From: Candidatus Gastranaerophilales bacterium
Lineage (GTDB): Bacteria > Cyanobacteriota > Vampirovibrionia > Gastranaerophilales > Gastranaerophilaceae
Assembly: GCA_944323145.1 (NCBI GenBank)
Contig: CALURJ010000001.1
Coordinates: 62,001 to 126,000, forward strand
DNA: 64,000 bases
Direction of reading: 5' to 3'
In this document: positions 51,462-61,886 of the stretch, piece after piece
Layout: the number at the start of each line of letters is the position of its first letter
Position numbering within the stretch: the first letter of the stretch is position 1
Notes under the pieces: model-generated
Told to the model about the DNA's origin: nothing
Databases searched by the model: none
What the model saw: only the letters and a program-made list of their open reading frames with translations
Position numbers and translations under genes: made by a program

Positions 51462-52810
51462 AATTTAGTGTAAATATTCCTCAAGATGTATTCTTCCAAT
51501 GATTTTTTATCGGTTATTCTGGTTTTCGGGTCATTTATCATGATGTCAAAAGCGTATGTTTTTCCGCTTCTGGAAGTTATATAACCTGCGATAGCGCTCA
51601 CATCTGATAAAGTCCCTGTTTTGGCACGAAGATTATCTTTAAAATACAGCATTCTGTTTTCAAGAGTTCCTTCTCCTGATGTGGGCATTGATTCTTTAAA
51701 ATCTGTATCATCCGCTTTTTTACAGAGAAATTCACTCATAAAATCAGCAGTCACTATATTATTTTTGGAAACTCCGCTTCCGTCAACTATTTTTATGTCG
51801 GAATAGTCGAGTTTTAGTTTGTCGAAGTATGCTCTGAGCATTTGCAGAGAATGGTCAAGCGATCCTGTGTTGTTTACAAACTTTGCACCCGCTGCTTTAA
51901 AAACAGTTTCTGCGATGAAATTGTTACTGTTAATCAAAATCAATTCAATAGCATCATTTATAGGATGGTCAACCTGTGCAACAAGATAAATGTTTGATTT
52001 CGGAAGCTTTTTCTGCGTAAAGTTCCCGTAATAATCCATTTTTTGATCGCGTATTGCTTCTTCAAGCCTCAGGATAAAATATCTTTTCGGGTGGTTTATC
52101 GGGATTTGTTCGGTTGTTTGTTCTTTAACAGTTCCTTCGGCATTAATAATATCAGGTGAAATATGATTATTTCTGCTCAGTTTTATGTCATTTTTATCCC
52201 CCGTTGTTATAAGATTCATAAATGTAGTGGGGTAGAATTTTGTAACATAAATATTAGCCGGTGCCCCCTTTGATGTCGGTGAAACTATAATATTAAGAAG
52301 ATTTTTATCCAGATTATATGAACTGAATTTAGGCATAAGAGGGTTTAAGTCGTCGTCCCATTGCCAACCTTCGCCCCATTCTCTGTTATCAAAGATATAG
52401 TCGTCAATGTAAATATTTTTAGGAGAAATTATATTTTTTTCTTTTGCTGTTTTTATAAGATATTTCAAATCTGTGGATGAAAGAAACGGGTCGGCGCTAA
52501 GTACTAAAAACAATTCATTGCTTGTATTTTTATATAATTTTGTTGAAAATTTGTAATCTTTGCCGAGTGTATCTAATGATGCGCTAAGGGTTACTAACTT
52601 AAGAGTTGATGCGGGCATGGAAGATTTTTTATCATTTAACTTATATACTGTTTTGCCCGTTGAAATATCCTTAACAGATATTGATACAGAATCTTTATTT
52701 ATTCCCGAATCTGCTATTGTTTTATCAATTACACCTGCAAACCCCGCAGTCTGTAAAGAAAACATTAACGCAAGACAAAATAGTGAATTTAAAAATTTTT
52801 TCATACACAC
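51458..52810 (-). CDS. dacB: D-alanyl-D-alanine carboxypeptidase/endopeptidase (S13 family, PBP4-like)
   Basis: Secreted peptidoglycan hydrolase. After a signal peptide (1-25, ending GFAG), the 450-residue protein has the S13 motifs: SxxK in PASTLK (Ser68, Lys71), SxN-like SGVSKNN near 340-346 and KTG in RAKTGTLSD near 395-403. The large domain II insertion expected of class-C PBPs lies between the first two motifs. Its start overlaps the nitrilase-like gene end by 10 bp, so the two are likely co-transcribed. Confidence 0.92.
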   Translation of the reverse strand: MCMKKFLNSLFCLALMFSLQTAGFAGVIDKTIADSGINKDSVSISVKDISTGKTVYKLNDKKSSMPASTLKLVTLSASLDTLGKDYKFSTKLYKNTSNELFLVLSADPFLSSTDLKYLIKTAKEKNIISPKNIYIDDYIFDNREWGEGWQWDDDLNPLMPKFSSYNLDKNLLNIIVSPTSKGAPANIYVTKFYPTTFMNLITTGDKNDIKLSRNNHISPDIINAEGTVKEQTTEQIPINHPKRYFILRLEEAIRDQKMDYYGNFTQKKLPKSNIYLVAQVDHPINDAIELILINSNNFIAETVFKAAGAKFVNNTGSLDHSLQMLRAYFDKLKLDYSDIKIVDGSGVSKNNIVTADFMSEFLCKKADDTDFKESMPTSGEGTLENRMLYFKDNLRAKTGTLSDVSAIAGYITSRSGKTYAFDIMINDPKTRITDKKSLEEYILRNIYTKF

Positions 52811-53616
52811 TTAACCTCGTAGCTTGATTTTATGTCATTTATGCAGGTGCATTTTTCTCTGAAGTCGTACATCGGAGAAAAGTCTAAAACAGCGTGCATT
52901 GCACCTTCCTTTTGGTCTTTGATTTCAGAAATTGTTTCTCCTTTGTAATCAATAATTCTGGAGTGTCCTATATTCCATTCGTCATTTTCAATATATCCCG
53001 ATTGAGTTAATGCTACCATAAAAGTTTGATTTTCAACAGCTCTTGATCGTGTCATACATTCCCATGGAATCGGCTTTTTTAACCCCCAGGCTGCACAGTT
53101 TATAAATAGGTCGGCTCCGGTTTTTCTGTAAGCTCTGTAAATTTCCGGAAACCTTATATCATAGCATATTGTCAGACCTGTTTTAATTCCTTCTATATTA
53201 ACCATAACGGGCGACTCACCCGGCTCGACAAAGTCGCCTTCTCCGCATCCGTAATATGAGAAAAGATGATTTTTATCGTAAGTTGCAACAAGTTCGCCTT
53301 TTCTGTTTATAACAGGGCAGGTGTTAAAATAATGTCCGTTGTCTTTTGAGATAAAACTTCCGCCTATAACCCAGCAGTTATATTTTTTTGCGACGGATGA
53401 GAGAAAATTTATAGTCTTGCTGTCTGAAATATTTTCGGCTGTTTCTCTAAAGTGTTGTGGTGCCCATCCGCATGTCCATACTTCCGGAAGCATTATAATG
53501 TCAGTGTTTTTTATATCCCTTTTTATCAATTCTTCAATTTTCTTTATGTTCGCCTCAGTATCAGCAATTTTAGAACACATCTGAACTGCTGATATGCTTA
53601 TTGTTTTTTGTCCCAT
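52801..53616 (-). CDS. Carbon-nitrogen hydrolase (nitrilase superfamily, omega-amidase-like)
   Basis: In 271 residues the catalytic triad is visible: Glu45 in MLPEVW, Lys115 in YDKNHLF and Cys151 in TICYDIRFPE. The layout resembles Nit2/omega-amidase enzymes that hydrolyse alpha-keto acid amides, or deaminated glutathione amidases. The gene overlaps both neighbours (19 bp with the DUF374 gene, 10 bp with dacB), so the three are transcribed together. Confidence 0.88.
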   Translation of the reverse strand: MGQKTISISAVQMCSKIADTEANIKKIEELIKRDIKNTDIIMLPEVWTCGWAPQHFRETAENISDSKTINFLSSVAKKYNCWVIGGSFISKDNGHYFNTCPVINRKGELVATYDKNHLFSYYGCGEGDFVEPGESPVMVNIEGIKTGLTICYDIRFPEIYRAYRKTGADLFINCAAWGLKKPIPWECMTRSRAVENQTFMVALTQSGYIENDEWNIGHSRIIDYKGETISEIKDQKEGAMHAVLDFSPMYDFREKCTCINDIKSSYEVKCV

Positions 53617-54278
53617 AATTTTTTTTGAAGCGCCTCCTCATAGAATTTTTGTTCATTTTTTTCTATTTCAAAAAGCTGATTTTTTATATTTTCCTTAACA
53701 TTTGAAAGTTCTTCATCTGTTGCATTTTCACTCACATAAACCGGTTCGCCGTAAATATTCAATATGTTACATTTCCCGAGCGGTGTTTTCATTTTATCCC
53801 AGGAAGGCAGACTTATGAAAGTTTTTTGCGGTGAAAACCAGTGAACCGGCACTATTAGGGCGCCTGACATCTGCGCAAGTTTTACAGCTCCGTTTTTTAC
53901 TTTATGTAAAGGCCCGTGAGGGCCGTCAACCATAATCGCAACGCATTCTCCTTCTTTCAGCCTTGTGAGCATTTGCATGGTTGATTCCACGGCTCCTTTT
54001 TTGCCTGATGAACCTCTTACAACTTTAAAGCCCCACTTTTCACATACTTCTGCAACAATTTCTCCGTCTATTGAAGTGCTTATTAATACGCTTAATTTTT
54101 CTCTGTTTCTTATACCGTGTACGAGGAATTGATTGGCGTGCCAGAGCACATATATACAGGGAGAAATTCCCGGATTGTTAAATTCTTCTATATGTGTAAA
54201 TTTTTCTTGTAGCCTTAGGACTTTATACGTAATATGTGCAAGGCTTTTTACATTTTTCCCGTTAATTATTCTAACCAT
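53598..54278 (-). CDS. DUF374 lysophospholipid acyltransferase-like protein
   Basis: DUF374 proteins are LpxL/PlsC-related acyltransferases. The start is set at ATG 54278 (MVRIINGKN); an in-frame TTG at 54338 would add 20 residues that overlap the plus-strand tig promoter. The protein of about 226 residues has VLWHANQFL near 48-56 (the His of an HX-D-like site), STSIDGEIVAE, VRGSSGKKGA near 90-99 and VDGPHGPLHKVKNG near 118-131. The exact acceptor, possibly lipid A or a phospholipid, is unknown. It heads the operon with the nitrilase and dacB. Confidence 0.82.
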   Translation of the reverse strand: MVRIINGKNVKSLAHITYKVLRLQEKFTHIEEFNNPGISPCIYVLWHANQFLVHGIRNREKLSVLISTSIDGEIVAEVCEKWGFKVVRGSSGKKGAVESTMQMLTRLKEGECVAIMVDGPHGPLHKVKNGAVKLAQMSGALIVPVHWFSPQKTFISLPSWDKMKTPLGKCNILNIYGEPVYVSENATDEELSNVKENIKNQLFEIEKNEQKFYEEALQKKLWDKKQ

Positions 54279-54330
54279 ATAATTTATTGTATAACAAAAA
54301 TAAAAAATAATTTCTGCTTTGGATGAAAAC

Positions 54331-54358
54331 TTGCACAAATTCTTTTTTGAAGTATGAT
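54331..54358 (+). promoter_or_regulatory. Promoter of the tig-clpP-clpX cluster
   Basis: TTGCAC at 54331-54336 and TATGAT at 54353-54358 are separated by 16 bp, 36 bp before the tig ATG. Confidence 0.72.
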
Positions 54359-54394
54359 TTATATAGATGTATTAATTAATATAAGGATAAGAAA

Positions 54395-55687
54395 ATGAAA
54401 GTAACTTTAGAAAACGAAAAAGAAAATGTTGTTAAATTAAATATTACAATTCCTGCAAAGGATGCCGCTGATGCATATAACAATGCTGTAAGAAAAATCT
54501 CTCAATATGTAAATATTGACGGCTTCAGAAAAGGCAAAGCTCCGCGTTCTGTGGTTGAAAGACATGTAGGAACTGAAAGAATTAAGCAGGAAGCTATTGA
54601 AAATCTTATGCCGAAAGCTATTAATCAGGCTGTTGTTGATAACAAACTTGACCTTGTTGCACAGCCGTATATTACATCATACAATTTTAATATTGGTGAA
54701 GATTTAACGGTTACTGCAAAAGCTGAATTAAGACCTGAAGTTACTCTCGGACAGTATAAGGGGTTAAAATTAGAGGTTAAAGATTCCCCAGTTGCTGAAG
54801 ATGCTATGCAAAAATCTATTGATAATCTTTTAAATCAATATGCTTCTCAGGAAACAGTTATTGACAGAGCAACAAAGGATAGTGATATTGCCGTAATTGA
54901 TTTTGAAGGTTTTTGTAACGGCGAAAAAATTCAGGGCGGAGATGCAAAAAATTATCCGCTTGATTTGGCTCATTCAAACTTTATTCCCGGATTTGCCGAA
55001 CAAATTGTCGGTAAAAATTTGAATGATGAATTTGATATTAAAGTTACTTTCCCTGAAAATTACCATGATGAAAAATTAAAGGGACAACCTGCAACATTCA
55101 AAATTAAAGTTAATGAGATTAAAGAAAGAAAACTCCCCGAGCTTAATGATGAATTTGCTCAAAAGGTAGGCCCTTTCAAAACGGTTGATGATTTGAAAGC
55201 AGATATTCAGAAATATCTTGACACTCAAAGAGAAAGAACAAATAAACAAAATTCTGAAAATGAAGTGTTTAAAACAGTTATTGATGCTTCAAATGTTGAT
55301 ATCCCTGAATCTATGATTGAAAGAGAAGTTGCTTCTTTGAAAGAAGAATATAAACAAAGACTTGCAGCTCAGGGAATTACCTGGGAAACTCTTGTTAAAT
55401 CTCAGGGTGAAGATGAATTGACTAAAAATCTTCATGAAGATGCTAAAACAAGAATTAAAAATTCTCTCGTTATTGACAAAATTGCCAAAGAAGAAAATAT
55501 CAAGCTTGAATCTAAAGATATTGAAGCAAAATTTGCCCAGCTTGGTGCCGCTTACGGAATGAAACCGCAGGATTTATTTAAACAGTTAGGAAAAAATCCT
55601 GAAGTGTTGACTTCTATTTCTCAACAGGCAATGAATGATAAGGTAAGAGATTTCTTAATTCAAAACAATACTGTTGAAATTAAGTAG
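54395..55687 (+). CDS. tig: Trigger factor
   Basis: This ribosome-bound chaperone has all three domains in 430 residues: the ribosome-binding domain with the signature GFRKGKAP (near 45-52), a PPIase domain (about 150-245) and the C-terminal chaperone arm. It stands first in the conserved order tig-clpP-clpX. A 29-nt stem-loop separates it from clpP without a T tail. Confidence 0.96.
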   Translation: MKVTLENEKENVVKLNITIPAKDAADAYNNAVRKISQYVNIDGFRKGKAPRSVVERHVGTERIKQEAIENLMPKAINQAVVDNKLDLVAQPYITSYNFNIGEDLTVTAKAELRPEVTLGQYKGLKLEVKDSPVAEDAMQKSIDNLLNQYASQETVIDRATKDSDIAVIDFEGFCNGEKIQGGDAKNYPLDLAHSNFIPGFAEQIVGKNLNDEFDIKVTFPENYHDEKLKGQPATFKIKVNEIKERKLPELNDEFAQKVGPFKTVDDLKADIQKYLDTQRERTNKQNSENEVFKTVIDASNVDIPESMIEREVASLKEEYKQRLAAQGITWETLVKSQGEDELTKNLHEDAKTRIKNSLVIDKIAKEENIKLESKDIEAKFAQLGAAYGMKPQDLFKQLGKNPEVLTSISQQAMNDKVRDFLIQNNTVEIK

Positions 55688-55705
55688 TAATTTTTAATAT
55701 CTAAT

Positions 55706-55734
55706 ATATGTGCCGTATTTACAACGGCACATAT
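55706..55734 (+). promoter_or_regulatory. Stem-loop between tig and clpP
   Basis: A perfect 11-bp stem (ATATGTGCCGT with ACGGCACATAT) has a 7-nt loop and no T-run behind it. It probably stabilises or processes the mRNA or sets tig to clpP ratio rather than terminating. Confidence 0.6.
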
Positions 55735-55779
55735 TTGATTAAAATAAGTAAATGATACATAATTATAGGAGAGGTTAAA

Positions 55780-56370
55780 ATGAGTTTTGTACCTGTAGTA
55801 ATAGAACAATCCAGCAGAGGCGAACGTTCTTTCGATATCTTTTCAAGACTGTTAAGAGAAAGAATTATCTTTTTGGGTACGCCTATTGATGATATGGTTG
55901 CGAATTTGGTAGTAGCACAATTATTATTATTAGACAGTGAAAACCCTGAAAAAGATATTATGCTTTATATTAACAGTCCCGGAGGAAGTGTAACTGCCGG
56001 ATTTGCAATTTATGACACAATGCAGCATATCAGAGCTGATGTTTCAACTATTTGCTTGGGACAGGCAGCTTCTATGGGTGCATTTCTTTTATCTTCAGGT
56101 GCGAAAGGTAAAAGAATGGCTCTCCCTCATTCAAGAGTTTTGATACACCAGCCTTTAGGCGGTGCTCAGGGACAGGCTACTGATATAGAAATTCAGGCCG
56201 CTGAAATTATAAGAATTAAAAAATCATTGAATGAAATTTTAGCTTCTAACACCGGTCAGTCAATTAAGAAAATTGAAAAAGACACTGATCGTGACTATAT
56301 TATGACTCCGGCTGAAGCTTTAGAATATGGTATGATTGATAAAGTTATATCAAGAGATGCAATTAAGTAA
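55780..56370 (+). CDS. clpP: ATP-dependent Clp protease proteolytic subunit
   Basis: ClpP is the serine protease chamber of ClpXP. In 196 residues the catalytic residues are Ser in [11 protein letters not shown] (near 98), His in [10 protein letters not shown] (near 123) and Asp in DTDRDYIM (near 172). Two features typical of ClpP, the oligomerisation strand [12 protein letters not shown] and [13 protein letters not shown], are present. It lies 52 bp before clpX with AAAGGA ahead of its neighbour. Confidence 0.97.
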   Translation: MSFVPVVIEQSSRGERSFDIFSRLLRERIIFLGTPIDDMVANLVVAQLLLLDSENPEKDIMLYINSPGGSVTAGFAIYDTMQHIRADVSTICLGQAASMGAFLLSSGAKGKRMALPHSRVLIHQPLGGAQGQATDIEIQAAEIIRIKKSLNEILASNTGQSIKKIEKDTDRDYIMTPAEALEYGMIDKVISRDAIK

Positions 56371-56422
56371 AAGAAAGGATTGGCGAGCGTTACAATTAGT
56401 TTCGCAAGCTATGGTATAAAAA

Positions 56423-57724
56423 ATGGCAAAACATGATGATAGCAGATTAAAATGTTCATTTTGCGGTAAATCACAGGATCAGGTAAAAAAATTGATTGCA
56501 GGTCCTGAAGTATATATCTGTGATGAATGCGTAGATTTGTGTAATCAGATTTTGGACGAAGAATTTTTCGAAAATAAGGAAAAGGAAGGGGCTGACAGCG
56601 AAAATTCAGCTGAAGAAAAGCCTATTCCAAAACCGCATGAAATTAAAGCTTATCTTGATGAATACATTGTAGGTCAGGATGATGCTAAAAAAGTCCTCTC
56701 TGTTGCCGTGTATAACCACTATAAAAGGTTGAAACACAACAAAGATAATGACAAAGATTCTGTGGAAATCCAAAAGTCAAATATTCTTCTTGTCGGTCCT
56801 ACAGGTTCAGGTAAAACTCTTCTTGCACAAACTCTTGCAAAGATGCTTGACGTTCCTTTTGCGGTTGCTGATGCCACTACGTTAACAGAAGCGGGCTATG
56901 TAGGCGATGACGTTGAAAATATTTTGCTAAGATTATACCAGAATGCTGAGTTTGACTCTGCAAAGGCCGAACGCGGTATTATTTATATTGATGAAATTGA
57001 TAAAATTTCCAGAAAATCCGAAAATACTTCAATTACAAGAGATGTTTCCGGTGAAGGTGTTCAACAGGCTTTGTTAAAAATGATTGAGGGTACTGTTGCA
57101 CATGTTCCTCCTCAGGGCGGCAGAAAACATCCGCATCAGGAATTCATTGAAATTGATACAAAAAATATTCTGTTTATAGTCGGCGGTGCGTTTGTTGGCT
57201 TGGAAAAAATTGTTGAACGCAGAGCAGGCGAAGGAACCTCTGTCGGATTCGGTGCAAAGGCTCCTATGACTCAGATTGAAAAAGAGGCAGCTGCTGCGCG
57301 AATGTTGAAAAAACTTCAGCCGGAAGATTTGTTGAAATTTGGTATGATTCCGGAATTTATCGGTCGTGTTCCTGTTTATGCAGTACTTGATCAGCTGAAT
57401 GAAAAAACATTGAAAATGATTTTAACAGAGCCGAAAAATGCTGTTTTGAAACAGTATCAGGCCTTGTTAGAAATGGACGGCGTTGATTTGGAATTTGAAC
57501 CGGAAGCTGTCGATTTGATTGCGCAGGAGGCAATAAAACGCAAAACAGGAGCACGTGCACTTCGTTCAATTGTAGAGGAAATAATGCTTGATGTTATGTA
57601 TGATGTTCCGACAAAATCAGATGTAACAAAATTTGTTGTTACGGCAGATATGGTAAAAAATAGGAAAAACGCAGAGGTTGTGCAGCTTCCTACACAAAAC
57701 CACGATAAAGAAATTACAGCATAA
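56423..57724 (+). CDS. clpX: ATP-dependent Clp protease ATP-binding subunit ClpX
   Basis: This unfoldase feeds ClpP. In 433 residues it has the N-terminal zinc-binding domain (CSFCGKSQ, then ICDECVDLC), Walker A GPTGSGKT (near 129-136), Walker [11 protein letters not shown] near 190, the [16 protein letters not shown] segment and the ClpP-docking IGF-type loop region near 275, here VGFGAK. It is followed by a strong terminator. Confidence 0.97.
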   Translation: MAKHDDSRLKCSFCGKSQDQVKKLIAGPEVYICDECVDLCNQILDEEFFENKEKEGADSENSAEEKPIPKPHEIKAYLDEYIVGQDDAKKVLSVAVYNHYKRLKHNKDNDKDSVEIQKSNILLVGPTGSGKTLLAQTLAKMLDVPFAVADATTLTEAGYVGDDVENILLRLYQNAEFDSAKAERGIIYIDEIDKISRKSENTSITRDVSGEGVQQALLKMIEGTVAHVPPQGGRKHPHQEFIEIDTKNILFIVGGAFVGLEKIVERRAGEGTSVGFGAKAPMTQIEKEAAAARMLKKLQPEDLLKFGMIPEFIGRVPVYAVLDQLNEKTLKMILTEPKNAVLKQYQALLEMDGVDLEFEPEAVDLIAQEAIKRKTGARALRSIVEEIMLDVMYDVPTKSDVTKFVVTADMVKNRKNAEVVQLPTQNHDKEITA

Positions 57725-57737
57725 TAAAATAAATTTA

Positions 57738-57764
57738 AAGGCGGATTTTAAATCCGCTTTTTTT
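57738..57764 (+). terminator. Intrinsic terminator of clpX
   Basis: GCGGAT and ATCCGC form a stem around a short loop, followed by seven T. Confidence 0.9.
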
Positions 57765-57820
57765 GTGAAATTTTGCTTAACATATTTGTAAAATGTACGT
57801 ATTTATGAAAAAATATATTT

Positions 57821-60670
57821 ATGGGGAATAGTAAAACACTTATTTTAATTGACGGACATGCACTTGCTTTCAGACAGTATTATGCTCTTGAAAGAAGTAA
57901 TATGAGAACTTCTGGCGGAACTCCGACATGGGCTGTGTACGGTTTTTTTAAAGCTATATTTGATCTTTTAAAAAATAGTGATTTAAAAGTTGATGCAATA
58001 GCTGTTGCATTTGATGTCAGTCATCATACATTCAGAACGGAAACTTATACGGAATATAAAAGCAACCGTGAAGCAATGCCTGATAATATGCGTACACAAA
58101 TGGAGCTTATATACGAAGGGTTAAGAGCTTTTAATATTCCGATTTATACTAAAGAAGGCTATGAGGCTGATGATGTTATCGGAACTATCTCTAAAGAGGC
58201 ATGTGAACTCGGTCATAATGTGTTAATCTTGACCGGTGATCAGGATGCTTTCCAGCTTGTAGATAAAGACGGATGTGTTAAAGTAATACTTCCCTCAAAA
58301 GGCGAGCTTGTCGAGTATAACTGGGATAAGATTTTTGAAAAATTAGGTGTATATCCTAATCAGGTTATAGACTATAAGGGCTTAAGAGGTGATATTTCCG
58401 ATTGTATTCCCGGTGTAAAAGGTATTGGAGAAAAGACAGCACAAAAACTTCTTGCAAAATACGGCACATTAGATAATGTTCTTGCGGATTGCGAAAATAT
58501 TCCGGAAAAATCTGTAAGAGAAAAAATTTGTGCGGGTAAGGAACAGGCAAAAATGAGCAAGTATCTCGCTACAATTGTGAGAAATCTTGATGTAAATTTC
58601 GATTTTGATAAGACAAAAGTTGAATTGCCTGAAATTTCTGTTGTGACAGAATATTTGAAAAAAATGCAGTTTTATACATTTATTAAAAATATAAATGAGA
58701 TTTTATATTCTTTTGATAAGGGTTCTGCTCCGATTGTGCCGCAAAATCAAGTTGAAGGTACCTGCCAGCTTGGTATCTTTTCTGAGGCCGTTAATGAAGA
58801 AATTAACAAAGAGTCTGATTTTAACTCAGAAAATCATCTCGTTGTTGATTCTGTTGACCTTGATACGCTTGTTAAAGATTTGCAAAGTCAAAAACTTGTT
58901 GCTTTTAGAGTGTATGCAAATGTAGTAAGTGCTGTACGCTCTGAAATCACCGGTTTTTCATTTTCTTATAATCCGGATATTACTTCTGATAAACGTATAA
59001 GTTTTATAGATTCCGGTGCTGTATATAAGAGTTTTTATATTCCTGTTAAGCATTCTAATATTGAAAATCAGCTGCGTGTAAATGATGTTTTAGAAGCTTT
59101 AAAACCGGTTTTCGAAAATGATTATATCAAAAAGGTAACTCATAATGCTAAAAGTGTATACAATATATTGAGGTGTGCAGGTGTATTTGTCAAAGGGATA
59201 ATATTTGATACAATGCTTGCAAGCTATGTAAAAGACCCGCAAAGGAATCACGAACTGGATATTCAGGCAATGGAGCACTTAAGTCATGCTATTATTCCTT
59301 TTGCATCGTTTGAAAAAGACAAGAAAAAACAAATTAAATTGAGTGATGCGCCTGCGGAAAGTGTATTGACTTTTACATGTGACGAAATTGTTTCTATTCT
59401 GGAACTCGTAAAATTCTGGTCATCCGATTTGGATGAAAAAGAACTTGATATTGTTTATAATATTGAAGTTCCGTTGACATTTGTTCTTGCTGATATGGAA
59501 TATGACGGAGTTTCCGTAGATGAAATGTATCTTGCTCAATTGACAGTTTCAATGAATTTGGAACTTGCACAGATTGAAGAAAAAATATTTAAACTCGCAG
59601 GGTGTAATTTTAATATTAATTCTCCGCGTCAGGTTGGTGAAGTTCTATTTGATAAAATGGGCTTGAAGGCAAAGAAAAAACGTGGAAAATCAAATTACTC
59701 AACAAATGCTGCTGTTCTTGAAGAACTTGCGGAGGAATATGAAATTGCACAATTAATTCTTGATTATAGAAAATATGCAAAACTGAAATCAACTTATACA
59801 GAGGCTTTACCTGCTTTAATTGATATAAAAGACAGGCGTATTCATACAACTTATAATCAGACAGTAACGGCAACAGGACGTCTTTCATCCTCAAATCCGA
59901 ATTTGCAAAATATTCCTGTAAGAACAGAGGAAGGCAACAAAATTAGAAAGGCTTTTGTACCCGCGGATAAAGAGAATGCATTAATTCTTTCTGCTGATTA
60001 TTCCCAGATTGAACTTCGTCTACTTGCCCATATTACACAGGATAAGCATTTGCTTGAAGCATTCAATAACGGGATAGATGTTCATACACTTACGGCATCA
60101 AAGGTATTTGATGTACCGGTAGAAGAAGTTACCAAAGATATGCGTTATAAATCAAAGGCTGTTAATTTTGGTATTATCTACGGACAGAGTAAATACGGGC
60201 TTGCAAAGGCTCTCGGCATTTCAAATGCAGAGGCGGAAGACTTTATAAATAAATATTTTGCGACATATCCGAGAGTGAAAGCATATATGGAAGGAACTGT
60301 AAAAGAGGCTGAAGAGAAAGGTTACGTTCAGACAATTTTTGGAAGAAAACGCTATCTGGCATCCGAACTTTCAAGTTCAAACGGAATGATTAGAGAATTT
60401 GCAAAACGTGCAGCAATTAATCAGCCGATGCAGGGCTCGGCTGCTGATTTAATGAAGATTGCCATGATAGAGTTCGCAAACAAATTAAGGGAAAATAATT
60501 TAAAATCAAAAATGATTATTCAGGTTCATGATGAACTCGTTGTTGAGGTTTTAAAATCTGAACTGGAAGAAGTAAAGCGTCTGGTAAAAGAGGCCATGGA
60601 GCTTAATCAGCCTTTGTCGGTTCCTCTTGTTATAGACATAAGTGCAGGTGAATCATGGAAAGAACAATAA
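57821..60670 (+). CDS. polA: DNA polymerase I
   Basis: This repair and Okazaki-fragment polymerase has 949 residues. The 5'-3' exonuclease domain (1 to about 295) has DGHALAFRQYYA, ILTGDQDAFQL and GVKGIGEKTAQ. The 3'-5' exonuclease-like domain (about 345-540) lacks the catalytic DxE at its first motif (VAFRVYANV). The polymerase domain follows (about 545-949), with DYSQIELR, the O-helix KAVNFGIIYG and QVHDELV. No clear ribosome site precedes the ATG, but no better start exists in frame. Confidence 0.95.
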   Translation: MGNSKTLILIDGHALAFRQYYALERSNMRTSGGTPTWAVYGFFKAIFDLLKNSDLKVDAIAVAFDVSHHTFRTETYTEYKSNREAMPDNMRTQMELIYEGLRAFNIPIYTKEGYEADDVIGTISKEACELGHNVLILTGDQDAFQLVDKDGCVKVILPSKGELVEYNWDKIFEKLGVYPNQVIDYKGLRGDISDCIPGVKGIGEKTAQKLLAKYGTLDNVLADCENIPEKSVREKICAGKEQAKMSKYLATIVRNLDVNFDFDKTKVELPEISVVTEYLKKMQFYTFIKNINEILYSFDKGSAPIVPQNQVEGTCQLGIFSEAVNEEINKESDFNSENHLVVDSVDLDTLVKDLQSQKLVAFRVYANVVSAVRSEITGFSFSYNPDITSDKRISFIDSGAVYKSFYIPVKHSNIENQLRVNDVLEALKPVFENDYIKKVTHNAKSVYNILRCAGVFVKGIIFDTMLASYVKDPQRNHELDIQAMEHLSHAIIPFASFEKDKKKQIKLSDAPAESVLTFTCDEIVSILELVKFWSSDLDEKELDIVYNIEVPLTFVLADMEYDGVSVDEMYLAQLTVSMNLELAQIEEKIFKLAGCNFNINSPRQVGEVLFDKMGLKAKKKRGKSNYSTNAAVLEELAEEYEIAQLILDYRKYAKLKSTYTEALPALIDIKDRRIHTTYNQTVTATGRLSSSNPNLQNIPVRTEEGNKIRKAFVPADKENALILSADYSQIELRLLAHITQDKHLLEAFNNGIDVHTLTASKVFDVPVEEVTKDMRYKSKAVNFGIIYGQSKYGLAKALGISNAEAEDFINKYFATYPRVKAYMEGTVKEAEEKGYVQTIFGRKRYLASELSSSNGMIREFAKRAAINQPMQGSAADLMKIAMIEFANKLRENNLKSKMIIQVHDELVVEVLKSELEEVKRLVKEAMELNQPLSVPLVIDISAGESWKEQ

Positions 60671-61077
60671 AATTTTTTGTAATAATTTTAGGGGTGTTTA
60701 TTTTAGGTGTAATTCCTGTTAGAGCGGAAAATGACTTGCTCTTGAGTAATCTCATTACACCTCAGAACGTGAATTTTAATATTTGCACAAGAACGTATAT
60801 TCTACCTCAGGATAAACTGTTCTATATGGCTATCGCAAGTGCTAATGCTAATAATTTTGATGTTGAAGAAATTCAGTCAAAAACGGGCTATATTCTTTTT
60901 ACTGCGGTAAATAAGCAGTATCTTGCCAGTATAGTGAAGGTTGATGATAAGCATTCCATGTTAAAAATTACACCAACAAATAATAATTATTTCTTTCCGC
61001 CTGGTGTTGTTTTGAATTTCTTTAGATATATTGACTTATATGGTGCTACTCCGCTTGTAAATGTTCCTAAAGTTTAG
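60655..61077 (+). CDS. Hypothetical exported or membrane-anchored protein
   Basis: This 140-residue protein begins with a hydrophobic helix that reads as a signal peptide (FFVIILGVFILGVIPVRA). The mature part is beta-rich (NNFDVEEIQSKTGYILFTAV, SIVKVDDKHSMLKITPTN) without a recognised domain. It overlaps the last 16 bp of polA in another frame and may be translationally coupled to it. It ends convergently with tlyA by a 4-bp overlap. Unknown function. Confidence 0.68.
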   Translation: MERTIKFFVIILGVFILGVIPVRAENDLLLSNLITPQNVNFNICTRTYILPQDKLFYMAIASANANNFDVEEIQSKTGYILFTAVNKQYLASIVKVDDKHSMLKITPTNNNYFFPPGVVLNFFRYIDLYGATPLVNVPKV

Positions 61078-61886
61078 CCGTTGAGATTGTTGTGTGCTTC
61101 ATTAACAATTTCTTCTATGTTATAGAGCTGAGGCTCAGTGGCTTCTGTTGAAAGCCAGATAAGATATTCAATATTTCCGGAAGGCCCTTTTATTGATGAA
61201 TATGTAAGCCCTTGAATTGAGTAATTGAGAGTCTTGGCAAAATTTATAACATTTTCAATAACTTCTTTATGTACTTTTTTATCTTTTACAACCCCGCCTT
61301 TTTCAACTTTTTCTTTCCCTGCTTCAAATTGAGGTTTTATAAGACAAATCATTTCGTGAAAATCAGGATTTAAAAGTTTTTTAAGATTTTCAAGAACTTT
61401 GGTTAAAGAGATAAAAGACAGGTCGCTGACGAGTAAATCAGCCAATGGTTCATTTTCCGAGTAGATGTCAGAAAACTGGCAGATTTTAAGGTTTGTTCTT
61501 TCAATTGTTTTTACATGGTTGTCAGAGCGGATTTTCCAGTCAAGCTGTCCGTATCCGACATCAACGGCATAAACGAATTTTGCACCGTTTTGTAAAAGGC
61601 AGTCCGTAAATCCGCCTGTTGATGCGCCGGCATCAAAGCAAATTCTATCTTTTACACTAAAATTAAATGCATCAAGGGCTTTTTTTAGCTTAAAACCGCC
61701 TCTTGAAACGTAAGGCATAGATTTAACAACTATATCATATTCCTTTGAAGGGTTAATTTGAAAACCGGCTTTTGTAATATATTCATCATTGATTTTTACG
61801 TGTCCTGCAAGAATAGCGGCCGATGCTTTACTTTTTGTTTCAAAGTATCCAAGATCCGTCAGATATTTGTCAAGGCGTTCTTTCAT
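61074..61886 (-). CDS. tlyA: TlyA-family rRNA 2'-O-methyltransferase
   Basis: In other bacteria TlyA methylates cytidines of 16S and 23S rRNA. The 270-residue protein has an N-terminal S4 RNA-binding domain (1-60, RLDKYLTDLGYFETKSKA) and an FtsJ-like domain with PYVSRGGFKLKKAL, the SAM loop FDAGASTGGFTDCLL near 84-98 and the PDxSFISL-like VSDLSFISLTK. It starts within the tatD stop (4-bp overlap), so the two genes are coupled. Some members double as haemolysin-like proteins; no evidence of that here. Confidence 0.92.
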   Translation of the reverse strand: MKERLDKYLTDLGYFETKSKASAAILAGHVKINDEYITKAGFQINPSKEYDIVVKSMPYVSRGGFKLKKALDAFNFSVKDRICFDAGASTGGFTDCLLQNGAKFVYAVDVGYGQLDWKIRSDNHVKTIERTNLKICQFSDIYSENEPLADLLVSDLSFISLTKVLENLKKLLNPDFHEMICLIKPQFEAGKEKVEKGGVVKDKKVHKEVIENVINFAKTLNYSIQGLTYSSIKGPSGNIEYLIWLSTEATEPQLYNIEEIVNEAHNNLNG

